From positions 859,885 through 869,980 of the forward strand of contig NC_014722.1 in assembly GCF_000198775.1 (NCBI RefSeq): a stretch of 10,096 nt of DNA, written 5' to 3'. Numbering within the stretch: the first letter of the stretch is position 1; the number at the start of each line of letters is the position of its first letter. The position numbers and the translations under genes were made by a program. This DNA is from Mycetohabitans rhizoxinica HKI 454. Its GTDB lineage: Bacteria > Pseudomonadota > Gammaproteobacteria > Burkholderiales > Burkholderiaceae. Below are positions 1 to 4,416 of the stretch, piece by piece. Below the pieces are notes generated by a model. That model was not told the origin of the DNA, made no database searches, and saw nothing but the letters and a program-made list of their open reading frames with translations.

Positions 1-220
1 CCATGCCATAGTGTTTCATTACTTGTTCGAGCGGTGCGGTATCAGATTTTCCCGCGCGGATCGCTTCAAGCTCACGCTCGGCCAAGTACAAATCCTCAAG
101 GTCGTCGAGATGTTCGCAAATCGCCTCGGTGATGTAAAAGCTCTTGGTGCGCCCGGTCAGTTCGGCCAGGTTCTTCAACCAGGCTTCCACATCGCTAGGC
201 AGTCGAATTGAAAGGGCCAT
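1..220 (-). CDS. RelB/StbD-like ribbon-helix-helix antitoxin (3' end outside window)
   Basis: Reading the minus strand from the ATG at 220, the protein begins MALSIRLPSDVEAWLKNLAE and runs 73 codons to the window edge, where it reads ...LEQVMKHYGM. The start MALSIRLP followed by GRTKSFYITEAI is the N-terminal DNA-binding ribbon-helix-helix of the RelB/StbD (DUF6290-like) antitoxins. The DLEDLYLAERELEAIRAGKS segment is the helix typical of this family. These proteins are usually about 75-80 residues, so only the last few residues should be missing. AAGGAG lies about 9 bases before the ATG and supports the start. Known members autorepress their promoter and neutralise a RelE-type ribosome-dependent mRNA interferase encoded just downstream, which here would lie left of position 1 and cannot be seen. 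Confidence 0.85.
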   Translation of the reverse strand, partial: MALSIRLPSDVEAWLKNLAELTGRTKSFYITEAICEHLDDLEDLYLAERELEAIRAGKSDTAPLEQVMKHYGM

Positions 221-240
221 AGCGCTCTGCTCCTTGGATA

Positions 241-262
241 GTGTGATACAAGTATCGTACAA
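241..262 (-). promoter_or_regulatory. Putative promoter/operator of the RelB-like antitoxin
   Basis: A perfect inverted repeat GATAC-AA-GTATC lies at 245-256, about 25 bases upstream of the antitoxin ATG. On the minus strand a TTGTAC hexamer at its outer edge could serve as a -35 element, but the matching -10 is weak. Autoregulated RHH antitoxins usually bind such short palindromes. The operator role is inferred from position. Confidence 0.4.
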
Positions 263-420
263 GGCTGGGCGAAGCGCAAGCTTTTTTGTCTAGAAAACGG
301 TGCATTTTTAGGTGCTGCATGATGATTGTGGTGAGCTATGCCTTTGTCTTGCTTCTCAAATCAGACGTATTCAGATAATTGATCCCGATAAAAAACGAAA
401 TGTAACAGAATGTAATAAAT
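263..420. other. Non-coding stretch with phased TGTAA boxes at its right end
   Basis: No convincing gene is seen between the antitoxin promoter and repeat copy 1. A weak hairpin AAGC-GCAA-GCTT followed by T residues sits at 272-287. At 398-424 the motif TGTAA recurs at 401, 411 and 420, close to one helical turn apart, and leads into the GTAAAC palindrome of the repeat. The 77-codon ORF crossing this stretch (312-545) ends inside a terminator stem and has no ribosome binding site. Confidence 0.4.
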
Positions 421-448
421 GTAAACTTTTTAGTTTACTTAATAAAAG

Positions 449-477
449 TTTACATTTTCCCCAGTTTTTTGTATCGT
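449..477 (+). promoter_or_regulatory. Putative sigma70 promoter in repeat copy 1
   Basis: TTTACA (449-454) and TATCGT (472-477) are separated by exactly 17 bases and would start a transcript near 484. The -35 hexamer overlaps the AGTTTACA box, the last of several GTAAAC-type boxes on both strands (420-454), so a repressor or activator binding there could control it. The identical promoter recurs at 3101-3129. Confidence 0.5.
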
Positions 478-483
478 TTGTGA

Positions 484-572
484 AAGGCTGGATTTTGACG
501 TCCAGACGAAACAACGGGTTGAAAGGCGCGATTTCTAAGCCCTGAGCCGGGTTAATCGGCCAGGGCTTTTTT
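484..572 (+). ncRNA. Candidate small RNA ending in an intrinsic terminator, copy 1
   Basis: A transcript starting from the promoter at 449-477 and ending at the terminator at 537-572 would be about 90 bases long. It would contain a 5' hairpin CTGGA-TTTTGACG-TCCAG, an unpaired AC-rich middle and a strong terminator stem. The second copy (3136-3224) differs only outside the stems or in the terminator loop. A 21-codon GTG-started frame (480-545) also fits, but it has no ribosome binding site, and both codon changes between copies in it (Gly to Ala, Ser to Phe) alter the amino acid. This favours an RNA over a peptide. No known RNA family is recognised. Confidence 0.4.
537..572 (+). terminator. 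Strong intrinsic terminator 1 in repeat copy 1
   Basis: AAGCCCTG (537-544) pairs with CAGGGCTT (561-568), and inner GCCG pairs with CGGC, with a single bulged A. The loop is GGTTAAT, followed by a T run to 572. The copy at 3189-3224 has the same stem with one loop change. Confidence 0.85.
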
Positions 573-747
573 GTTGACCGACTCATCGGCCATCCAGACC
601 GTCAGGTCGTAGGCCAGGACAAGCCGTTGAGTGTCCGCAACAACCCCGGCAGTGCGTCAAGCTTTGATTCTCACGGCAAGGACGCACCGCTGACCCGGCG
701 TGAAGGGTATGAACGTGTAGTAGCCACCAAAAAGTTGTCATAAAAGC

Positions 748-786
748 GAAAGCCCCGAACCGTTAGCAGCGGTTGGGGCTTTCTTG
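748..786 (+). terminator. Strong terminator 2 in repeat copy 1, probably bidirectional
   Basis: GAAAGCCCCGAACCG (748-762) pairs with CGGTTGGGGCTTTC (770-783) with one bulged A, followed by TTTCTTG. The minus-strand side also ends in a T-rich run (CGCTTTTATG), so it could stop transcription from both sides. The stem includes a G-U pair that becomes G-C in copy 2. Confidence 0.8.
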
Positions 787-855
787 TTTCCACCCCTTGC
801 CGTAACCAAGAGGAAGAACCTTGTTCAAGTATACGCCGAAACGACAGGAGATTAA

Positions 856-1950
856 ATGAAAAAATTCACCTTACCCCCCATTAACGTCACCGCCCCTAGA
901 ATTAATTGGAATTTTCCACCGCAGATTTCCAACGCTCCAGTGGCATGTCCACAATTACCTCATGTTGATGCCAATCGCAAACAATTTACATGTCCCCATC
1001 TTCTATATAGTCGAGTAAAGGACCTGGACCACCATATAGCATCACTATCCCCCGACGCTGATTTTATCATCAGCCAGTTAACAGACGATGACCAAATTAA
1101 ATTTTCAGAAAACATCGAAAAAATTAGAGTTTTGAAGCAACAAGTAAGCGAATCCAAAGCACAAGCTGACCAAAAATTAATTGAATACGTCAACAGATTT
1201 AAGCTCCAGAATATTTACAACCACCCAAGCGACAATACTGAGGAAAAGAGACTAGATCGCTTAAGCGTTACGCTTTCTGTGCTGGGAGAACATTTTTTCT
1301 ATCAAGAATGGGAAAATAACTATGCTAAAGCTCGACGCCACGAAATTGATGTTAAGTTTCAACTGGCTGAAACCTATCAACGTCTGATGCCGACACTCAA
1401 AGAAGCTTACCTATCAAAATTTTACCATAATTTTCTCAATTTCCCGAGTCGTAGCCGTGATGCAGCCAAAACAATGTTAGACTGGATTGGAGCTCGTAAT
1501 TTGCATGACGGATTTCTTGACAATAAAGTAGAAATAATTATTAGTGACAGTTTTCTTACTCACCCAGGATCGCAATTTGGCCATGTCGCAATCAATATTG
1601 GTGGCGTAATCTATGGTAGAGCGCCAGCTGCTTGGGATATTCGTGGTAAGGAGGCTTATATGGAAAAACAACAGCTCGGGCGAAGCAGCATTGGATATGT
1701 AATTCAATTAAGCGAAGAAGATAAAATAAAATTGTTTCGCTCTGTGATCAATAAAATCGTGGAAGATAAAAAATATAGCGTTCTTGATCATAGTTGTTCT
1801 ATTGAGATCGTCAAGTCTTTCGCTGATATTGGTATTAACGTTGTTGATCCGCGTTGGACTGTTGGAACAATATATTCTCCAGCTGATATTGATAATTTTC
1901 TAAAGCATTCAAAATCGGTCATCCAGGTGAATTCATACCCAAAGAATTAG
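856..1950 (+). CDS. Putative cargo effector with a permuted papain-like C-terminal domain
   Basis: A 364-residue protein starting at the ATG at 856, preceded by AGGAG with 6 bases between. The first 40 residues are rich in proline (PPINVTAPRINWNFPPQ). Residues about 80-190 are helical and charged, possibly a coiled coil. Residues 225-345 contain GSQFGHVAINIGGVIYGR (His243) and, later, YSVLDHSCSIEIVKSF (Cys314). A His in a short beta segment ahead of a Cys that starts a helix is the arrangement of circularly permuted papain-like (NlpC/P60, DUF4105-like) hydrolases, so a peptidase, amidase or acyltransferase activity is possible. There is no signal peptide or membrane segment. The gene is visibly more AT-rich than the head genes, which suggests separate acquisition. 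It lies alone between repeat copy 1, whose terminator insulates it, and a convergent lipoprotein gene. The family is not securely recognised; the fold assignment is inference. Confidence 0.8.
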   Translation: MKKFTLPPINVTAPRINWNFPPQISNAPVACPQLPHVDANRKQFTCPHLLYSRVKDLDHHIASLSPDADFIISQLTDDDQIKFSENIEKIRVLKQQVSESKAQADQKLIEYVNRFKLQNIYNHPSDNTEEKRLDRLSVTLSVLGEHFFYQEWENNYAKARRHEIDVKFQLAETYQRLMPTLKEAYLSKFYHNFLNFPSRSRDAAKTMLDWIGARNLHDGFLDNKVEIIISDSFLTHPGSQFGHVAINIGGVIYGRAPAAWDIRGKEAYMEKQQLGRSSIGYVIQLSEEDKIKLFRSVINKIVEDKKYSVLDHSCSIEIVKSFADIGINVVDPRWTVGTIYSPADIDNFLKHSKSVIQVNSYPKN

Positions 1951-1976
1951 CGTGTCTATGGTTATGAAAAGAATAT

Positions 1977-2297
1977 TTAATCAAATATCTTCTCATCGCC
2001 AACCATTAGATAGCCCTTAAATCCATTTTCACATTCCGTCCAATGAAAGCCGTATACTTTACCGTGCGACATACGCTGACTGATACGACAAGCTGTACCT
2101 TCTGGAACAGTCATCTCCGAAGTCTGATTAACATCTGAATACAAAACGACTTCTTGTTTAGCTATTTTTTCTGGGCCAAACGAGGGTGCACATCCAGCCA
2201 CGACAAGCGTTACTATAAGTAAGCGTAACGCTTTTTTGATCGGCCGCCGAACCTGAGAATTTAAGGTTTCTCGGGAGGGCCATCCTCGATAAATCAT
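1977..2297 (-). CDS. Small lipoprotein, possibly with an SH3-like domain
   Basis: From the ATG at 2297 the product is 106 residues. The N-terminus has basic residues, then KKALRLLIVTLVVAGCAP, which ends in a clear lipobox (VVAG-Cys) cleaved by signal peptidase II. The mature part of about 70 residues (SFGPEKIAKQEVVLYSDVNQ... then VPEGTACRISQRM and YGFHWTECENGFKGYLMV) resembles a short SH3-like beta barrel with two cysteines that could form a disulfide. AAAGGG with 6 bases before the ATG at 2297 favours that start over the upstream ATG at 2336. It is convergent with the preceding gene, 26 bases apart. Small lipoproteins in prophage cargo often act in superinfection exclusion or as immunity proteins; that role is inference. 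No signal for a specific outer- or inner-membrane location was judged. Confidence 0.75.
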   Translation of the reverse strand: MIYRGWPSRETLNSQVRRPIKKALRLLIVTLVVAGCAPSFGPEKIAKQEVVLYSDVNQTSEMTVPEGTACRISQRMSHGKVYGFHWTECENGFKGYLMVGDEKIFD

Positions 2298-2478
2298 GGG
2301 GTTCCCTTTAAAGTACAGGATACTTGAAAATAGCACGCTAACATCATCATACTAGCACTAGCTAAGGCTTTTCGTATCACACGCACGCATAGCACCGTGC
2401 CGCCAGTCAGCGAAGCTTACCTCGCCGTCAGCATCTGAGCTTTACCCACAAGTCCGGTTGTAACTGGATTGGACGGTG
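2298..2478. other. Intergenic region between lipoprotein and hicB
   Basis: About 180 bases without a supported gene. It must contain the lipoprotein promoter (minus strand), but no convincing -35/-10 pair stands out. No strong terminator hairpin is seen downstream of hicB. Confidence 0.3.
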
Positions 2479-2949
2479 TTAACTTTGGTTCATTCTGTTG
2501 ATGCAGCGGCAGCGGATTGGCGATCGGGGACGACACGGCGGATGCATGGATTGGCGCTCGCCATTCTGCATCTCGTGCTCTGCCGCAAGTGCGAGGAAAG
2601 CAGAGCGCGACAGCTTCCGTTCTTGTGCCGCGGAATCAATTTTTTGCACCAAGCGCTCGGGTAAGCTGATATTGAGCCGCACCGCCTTTGCGTTGATTTT
2701 GGAAAGATCGATGTCGAATAACATCCAAACGCCCCCCTTGTATTCGGGATGTTGCGTCAGCGCTTCGAGTGGCGAGGGCTCTGGAATCGAGCCTTCATCG
2801 CCGTCGAAATGCGCTTCGACCGCTTCTTGGACAGCAACTGGCAGCTCGGTCCAGTTGTCTGCCGCAGCGAAGCAGCCGGGGAAATCCGGGAATGTGACAC
2901 CATGGGCATGCTTGGCGTCGCCCACATGGACATAGAGTGGGTAGAGCAT
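2479..2949 (-). CDS. hicB: HicB family antitoxin
   Basis: 156 residues from the ATG at 2949, with AGAGG 6 bases before it. Residues 1-75 (MLYPLYVHVGDAKHAHGVTF, PDFPGCFAAADNWTEL, AVQEAVEAHFDGD) form the partly degenerate RNase-H-like HicB domain. Residues 91-132 (AVRLNISLPERLVQKIDSAA, SRSAFLALAAEHEM) form a ribbon-helix-helix DNA-binding domain. HicB neutralises the HicA mRNA interferase and represses the operon. Related proteins usually end a few residues after the AAEHE segment. Here the tail continues for about 25 residues (QNGERQSMHPPCRPRSPIRC...) in a Pro/Arg/Cys-rich sequence that looks like out-of-frame or readthrough sequence, so the 3' end may be mutated. The partner hicA just upstream is truncated. 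Confidence 0.88.
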   Translation of the reverse strand: MLYPLYVHVGDAKHAHGVTFPDFPGCFAAADNWTELPVAVQEAVEAHFDGDEGSIPEPSPLEALTQHPEYKGGVWMLFDIDLSKINAKAVRLNISLPERLVQKIDSAAQERKLSRSAFLALAAEHEMQNGERQSMHPPCRPRSPIRCRCINRMNQS

Positions 2950-2973
2950 AGGTTTCCTCTCAAAAACTGCTGG

Positions 2974-3072
2974 TCACTTCAAGCCAGCCTGTTTCAGGAT
3001 ACTGCGCGCCTTGCCCATCGGAAGATCCTTCTTCGGGTGGGGCACTGTGACCTTACTACGCTGAACACTTAA
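2974..3072 (-). pseudogene. hicA: hicA toxin remnant, N-terminal half lost at repeat copy 2
   Basis: On the minus strand, 24 bases upstream of hicB, a frame ends in SKVTVPHPKKDLPMGKARSI followed by LKQAGLK and a stop. This is the C-terminal part of the HicA toxin, including the conserved VPHPKKDLP segment. A complete HicA is about 60 residues; here only about 30 remain. The N-terminal part, which carries the catalytic His region (the G-S-H-H type motif) and the start codon, is absent. The homologous sequence stops at the left edge of repeat copy 2, beyond which the frame meets a stop within a few codons. The order hicA-hicB is the normal one. The toxin is therefore almost certainly inactive. 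Confidence 0.85.
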
Positions 3073-3094
3073 GTAAACTTTTTAGTTTACTTAA
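3069..3094. repeat. Palindrome at the left edge of repeat copy 2
   Basis: TTAAGTAAACT (3069-3079) and AGTTTACTTAA (3084-3094) form a perfect 11-base inverted repeat around TTTT. In copy 1 only the inner 7 bases (GTAAACT) match, because the flank differs. It marks the junction with the hicA remnant and could be an operator, a recombination site or the end of a mobile unit. Confidence 0.7.
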
Positions 3095-3100
3095 TAAAAG

Positions 3101-3129
3101 TTTACATTTTCCCCAGTTTTTTGTATCGT
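3101..3129 (+). promoter_or_regulatory. Putative sigma70 promoter in repeat copy 2
   Basis: Same TTTACA-17-TATCGT arrangement as at 449-477, unchanged in sequence, downstream of the GTAAACT palindrome. Confidence 0.5.
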
Positions 3130-3135
3130 TTGTGA

Positions 3136-3224
3136 AAGGCTGGATTTTGACGTCCAGACGAAACAACGCGTTGAAAGGCGCGATTTTCAAGCCCTGAGCC
3201 GGGTCAATCGGCCAGGGCTTTTTT
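3136..3224 (+). ncRNA. Candidate small RNA, copy 2
   Basis: Equivalent of 484-572. The CTGGA/TCCAG hairpin and the terminator stem are unchanged. The differences from copy 1 lie in the unpaired middle (GGG to GCG, CT to TC) and in the terminator loop (GGTTAAT to GGTCAAT), as expected if the RNA structure matters, although so few changes prove little. Confidence 0.4.
3189..3224 (+). terminator. Intrinsic terminator 1 in repeat copy 2
   Basis: AAGCCCTG/CAGGGCTT stem with inner GCCG/CGGC pairs and a T run, as in copy 1. Together with the second terminator it would isolate the downstream small ORFs from upstream transcription. Confidence 0.85.
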
Positions 3225-3399
3225 GTTGACCGACTCATCGGCCATCCAGACCGTCAGGTCGTAGGCCAGGACAAGCCGTTGAGTGTCCGTAACAACCCCG
3301 GCAGTGCGTCAAGCTTTGATTCTCACGGCAAGGACGCACCGCTGACCCGGCGTAAAGGGTATGAACGTGTAGTAGCCACCAAAAAGTTGTCATAAAAGC

Positions 3400-3438
3400 G
3401 AAAGCCCCGAACCGTTAGCAGCGGTCGGGGCTTTCTTG
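3400..3438 (+). terminator. Terminator 2 in repeat copy 2
   Basis: Same hairpin as at 748-786, with CGGTCGGGGCTTTC in the right arm, so the G-U pair of copy 1 is a G-C pair here. Followed by TTTCTTG. Confidence 0.8.
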
Positions 3439-3470
3439 CATTAACCCTCTGGAACAATCAGAAGGAAAGC

Positions 3471-3485
3471 ATGAGTGAATTCTAG
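3471..3485 (+). other. Four-codon ORF with a strong ribosome binding site
   Basis: AGAAGGAAAGC is followed by ATG AGT GAA TTC TAG (MSEF, stop). The ribosome binding site is better than those of most genes here. It may be the leftover start of a deleted gene or a very short leader ahead of the ORF at 3508, which begins 22 bases after its stop. Confidence 0.3.
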
Positions 3486-3507
3486 CAAACTCATTAGGGA
3501 GTTGCGG

Positions 3508-3618
3508 ATGATGTTGAAGGAAATGCCAGCTCAAAGGTTTTGGGCGCTATGGATTGTGGCGCTGTGCTTCGGGGTGGGGTATCTCGCTAAATCCGTCAGT
3601 TTTTTCTTTGGACATTAA
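3508..3618 (+). CDS. Very small single-span membrane protein
   Basis: 36 residues starting MMLKEMPAQRFWALWIVALC and ending in KSVSFFFGH. Residues 11-33 (FWALWIVALCFGVGYLAKSV) form one likely membrane helix. AGGGAG lies 6 bases before the ATG at 3508, which is strong support for translation; the second ATG (3511) is an alternative. It is the first of three tiny ORFs between repeat copy 2 and a terminator. No family is recognised. Holin-like, small-toxin-like or phage small membrane proteins are possible. Confidence 0.5.
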   Translation: MMLKEMPAQRFWALWIVALCFGVGYLAKSVSFFFGH

Positions 3619-3691
3619 GTGTGAAGTCGGTCGAAACGACGATTCTGGAAAAACGGAAGCGATCCCGTATCGGCTAACGATAGACGCGAAG

Positions 3692-3802
3692 ATGAATTCA
3701 ACCGATGCTGGCATTGTGGGACGCCGACTGGCTAATGCAGCGTTAATTGTAGCGGCCGGGTTCGGTAGCGCGGCGCTGATGTGGGCGATTCGCTGGTGGT
3801 GA
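3692..3802 (+). CDS. Very small membrane protein, second in cluster
   Basis: From the ATG at 3692: 36 residues, MNSTDAGIVGRRLANAALIV followed by AAGFGSAALMWAIRWW. Residues about 8-34 are a hydrophobic, small-residue-rich segment that could span the membrane, ending in Trp-Trp. No good ribosome binding site is seen. The frame is open upstream, and a TTG at 3608 overlapping the previous ORF would give 64 residues with a polar N-terminus (CEVGRNDDSGKTEAIPYRLT). The start is therefore uncertain. No family recognised. Confidence 0.4.
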   Translation: MNSTDAGIVGRRLANAALIVAAGFGSAALMWAIRWW

Positions 3803-3816
3803 AAGAGACGTGGATC

Positions 3817-3891
3817 ATGCCGATTCCGTTCCCTCACGGTTTCCGCAATCTGGCTATGTACATGTATTTGAATGGTGTACGGAACGGCTAG
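3817..3891 (+). CDS. Possible 24-residue peptide, third in cluster
   Basis: ATG at 3817 opens MPIPFPHGFRNLAMYMYLNG followed by VRNG and a stop, 14 bases after the previous stop and 3 bases before a terminator stem. The ribosome binding site (AAAGAGA) is weak. Its placement directly between an ORF and a terminator is the main support. A 78-codon frame (3810-4046) overlaps it but runs through the terminator and repeat. Confidence 0.3.
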   Translation: MPIPFPHGFRNLAMYMYLNGVRNG

Positions 3892-3894
3892 GCG

Positions 3895-3913
3895 AAAGCC
3901 AGCAGGCTTTTTT
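3895..3913 (+). terminator. Intrinsic terminator after the small-ORF cluster
   Basis: AAAGCC-AGCA-GGCTTT stem followed by a T run (3908-3913). It is followed 3 bases later by repeat copy 3, just as terminator 1 in the full copies is followed by the same sequence. Confidence 0.7.
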
Positions 3914-3915
3914 AT

Positions 3916-4003
3916 TTGACCGACTCATCGACCATCCAGACCGGCAGGTCGTAGGTCAGGACAAGCCGACGAGTGTCCGCAACAACCCCGGCAGTGCATC
4001 AAG
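3916..4003 (+). repeat. Partial third copy of the repeat middle segment
   Basis: 88 bases matching 574-661 and 3226-3313 with about 7-8 substitutions (roughly 91%). As in the full copies it begins right after a terminator T run. It contains the GACC-(GGCA)-GGTC mini-hairpin, whose only change is in the loop. It ends within about 10 bases of the truncated YafQ-like toxin. In the frame starting GAC CGA CTC, four of the changes are silent third-base changes (Arg, Gly, Ala, Ser), which hints at former coding, yet none of the copies has a start codon. Confidence 0.85.
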
Positions 4004-4010
4004 TCTTTAT

Positions 4011-4133
4011 ACTGGTCGGTCGCTAGAGCGAGGAGTATCGGTTTGAGCGCACGTCCAGTGTGGCGCGGTGTTGCCCCTTGGCTTGCCGCTTGTAATCGCG
4101 TTTGAACGCAGACGATCGGTCAATCGTCCGCAT
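4011..4133 (-). pseudogene. YafQ-like toxin remnant, frameshifted and truncated
   Basis: On the minus strand an ATG at 4133 overlaps the antitoxin stop by 14 bases, the usual layout of dinJ-yafQ modules. The frame reads MRTIDRSSAFKRDYKRQAKG then QHRATLD, typical for the N-terminus of YafQ-family mRNA interferases, and stops at 4023. A one-base shift after ATLD restores a family-like sequence, ALKPILLALATDQ, encoded down to about 4011. After that, resemblance ends next to repeat copy 3. Members are normally about 90 residues; the missing C-terminal half holds the catalytic His and Arg region. The toxin must be inactive. Confidence 0.75.
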
Positions 4134-4386
4134 GCAGATCTGCCATCAGACTATCGACACTAGCGAACTTTTTGCCCTTGCCCGCTTCCAGTTCAGCAAT
4201 CGCTTTGCGCGTGGTGGCATTGGGCACCTTCACCTCAAACGGCAGGCGGTGTTCGTCAGCGATGCGCAGCATCAGCAGACGGATAGCATCGGAAATCGAT
4301 AGCCCCATCGCTTCAAGCGCACTCGCGGCGCGTTCCTTGGTGTGAGTGTCGATGCGAGCACGAACGTAGGTATCAGCGGTACTCAT
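4120..4386 (-). CDS. RelB/DinJ family antitoxin
   Basis: 88 residues from the ATG at 4386: MSTADTYVRARIDTHTKERA, then ALEAMGLSISDAIRLLMLRI (ribbon-helix-helix with the GLSISDAIR signature), then a C-terminal toxin-binding tail (PFEVKVPNATTRKAIAELEA, KFASVDSLMADL). The length fits the DinJ family. An upstream in-frame ATG (4392) exists, but AAGGA directly adjoins it, whereas AAGGA lies 6 bases before the ATG at 4386, which is therefore preferred. It normally neutralises the co-encoded YafQ toxin and represses the operon. Here the antitoxin looks intact while the toxin is broken. Confidence 0.9.
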   Translation of the reverse strand: MSTADTYVRARIDTHTKERAASALEAMGLSISDAIRLLMLRIADEHRLPFEVKVPNATTRKAIAELEAGKGKKFASVDSLMADLHADD

Positions 4387-4416
4387 GGTCATTCCTTGAT
4401 CAGGGTGTTAAACCAA

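Larger units (their letters stand above)
421..786 (+). repeat. Long direct repeat, copy 1 (366 bases)
   Basis: Matches 3073-3438 end to end at a constant offset of 2652 with no gaps; by eye there are about 7 substitutions, i.e. roughly 98% identity. Contents in order: a GTAAACT-TTTT-AGTTTAC palindrome (421-438); a further AGTTTACA (447-454); a sigma70-like promoter (449-477); a short transcribed segment; a terminator (537-572); a 175-base middle segment that is shared in part with copy 3; and a second terminator (748-786). No transposase or terminal target duplication is visible. It may be a duplicated regulatory cassette, a non-autonomous mobile unit, or the duplicated end of a lost gene. 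The identity is directly seen; the nature is unknown. Confidence 0.95.
3073..3438 (+). repeat. Long direct repeat, copy 2 (366 bases)
   Basis: Gap-free match to 421-786 with about 7 substitutions. All functional-looking parts are retained: the GTAAAC boxes, promoter, small-RNA segment and two terminators. Its left end abuts the truncated hicA. Its right end is followed by AGAAGGAAAGC and a 4-codon ORF (3471-3485), then the small-ORF cluster. Two full copies in the same orientation 2652 bases apart could recombine to delete the cargo between them. Confidence 0.95.

Noticed and set aside
312..545. 77-codon plus-strand ORF ending in the first terminator of repeat copy 1
   Set aside because: There is no ribosome binding site, only its last 42 codons are shared with copy 2, and the changes there are non-silent.
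371..586. 71-codon minus-strand ORF (MSRSTKKPWPI...) in repeat copy 1, with a 60-codon counterpart at 3056-3238
   Set aside because: It runs through a terminator hairpin, lacks a ribosome binding site, and all amino-acid-level differences between copies are non-silent. Its C-terminus differs between copies because of the repeat edge.
421..786. Insertion sequence or CRISPR-type element as explanation for the repeats
   Set aside because: There is no transposase, no terminal inverted repeats at both ends, no clear target duplication, and no short regularly spaced repeats with spacers.
2498..2935. 145-codon plus-strand ORF opposite hicB
   Set aside because: Shadow of the clearly recognisable hicB on the other strand.
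3810..4046. 78-codon plus-strand ORF overlapping the third small ORF and repeat copy 3
   Set aside because: It crosses a terminator stem and the repeat junction and overlaps the YafQ-like remnant; no ribosome binding site. The part shared with the repeats is discussed as a possible decayed frame instead.
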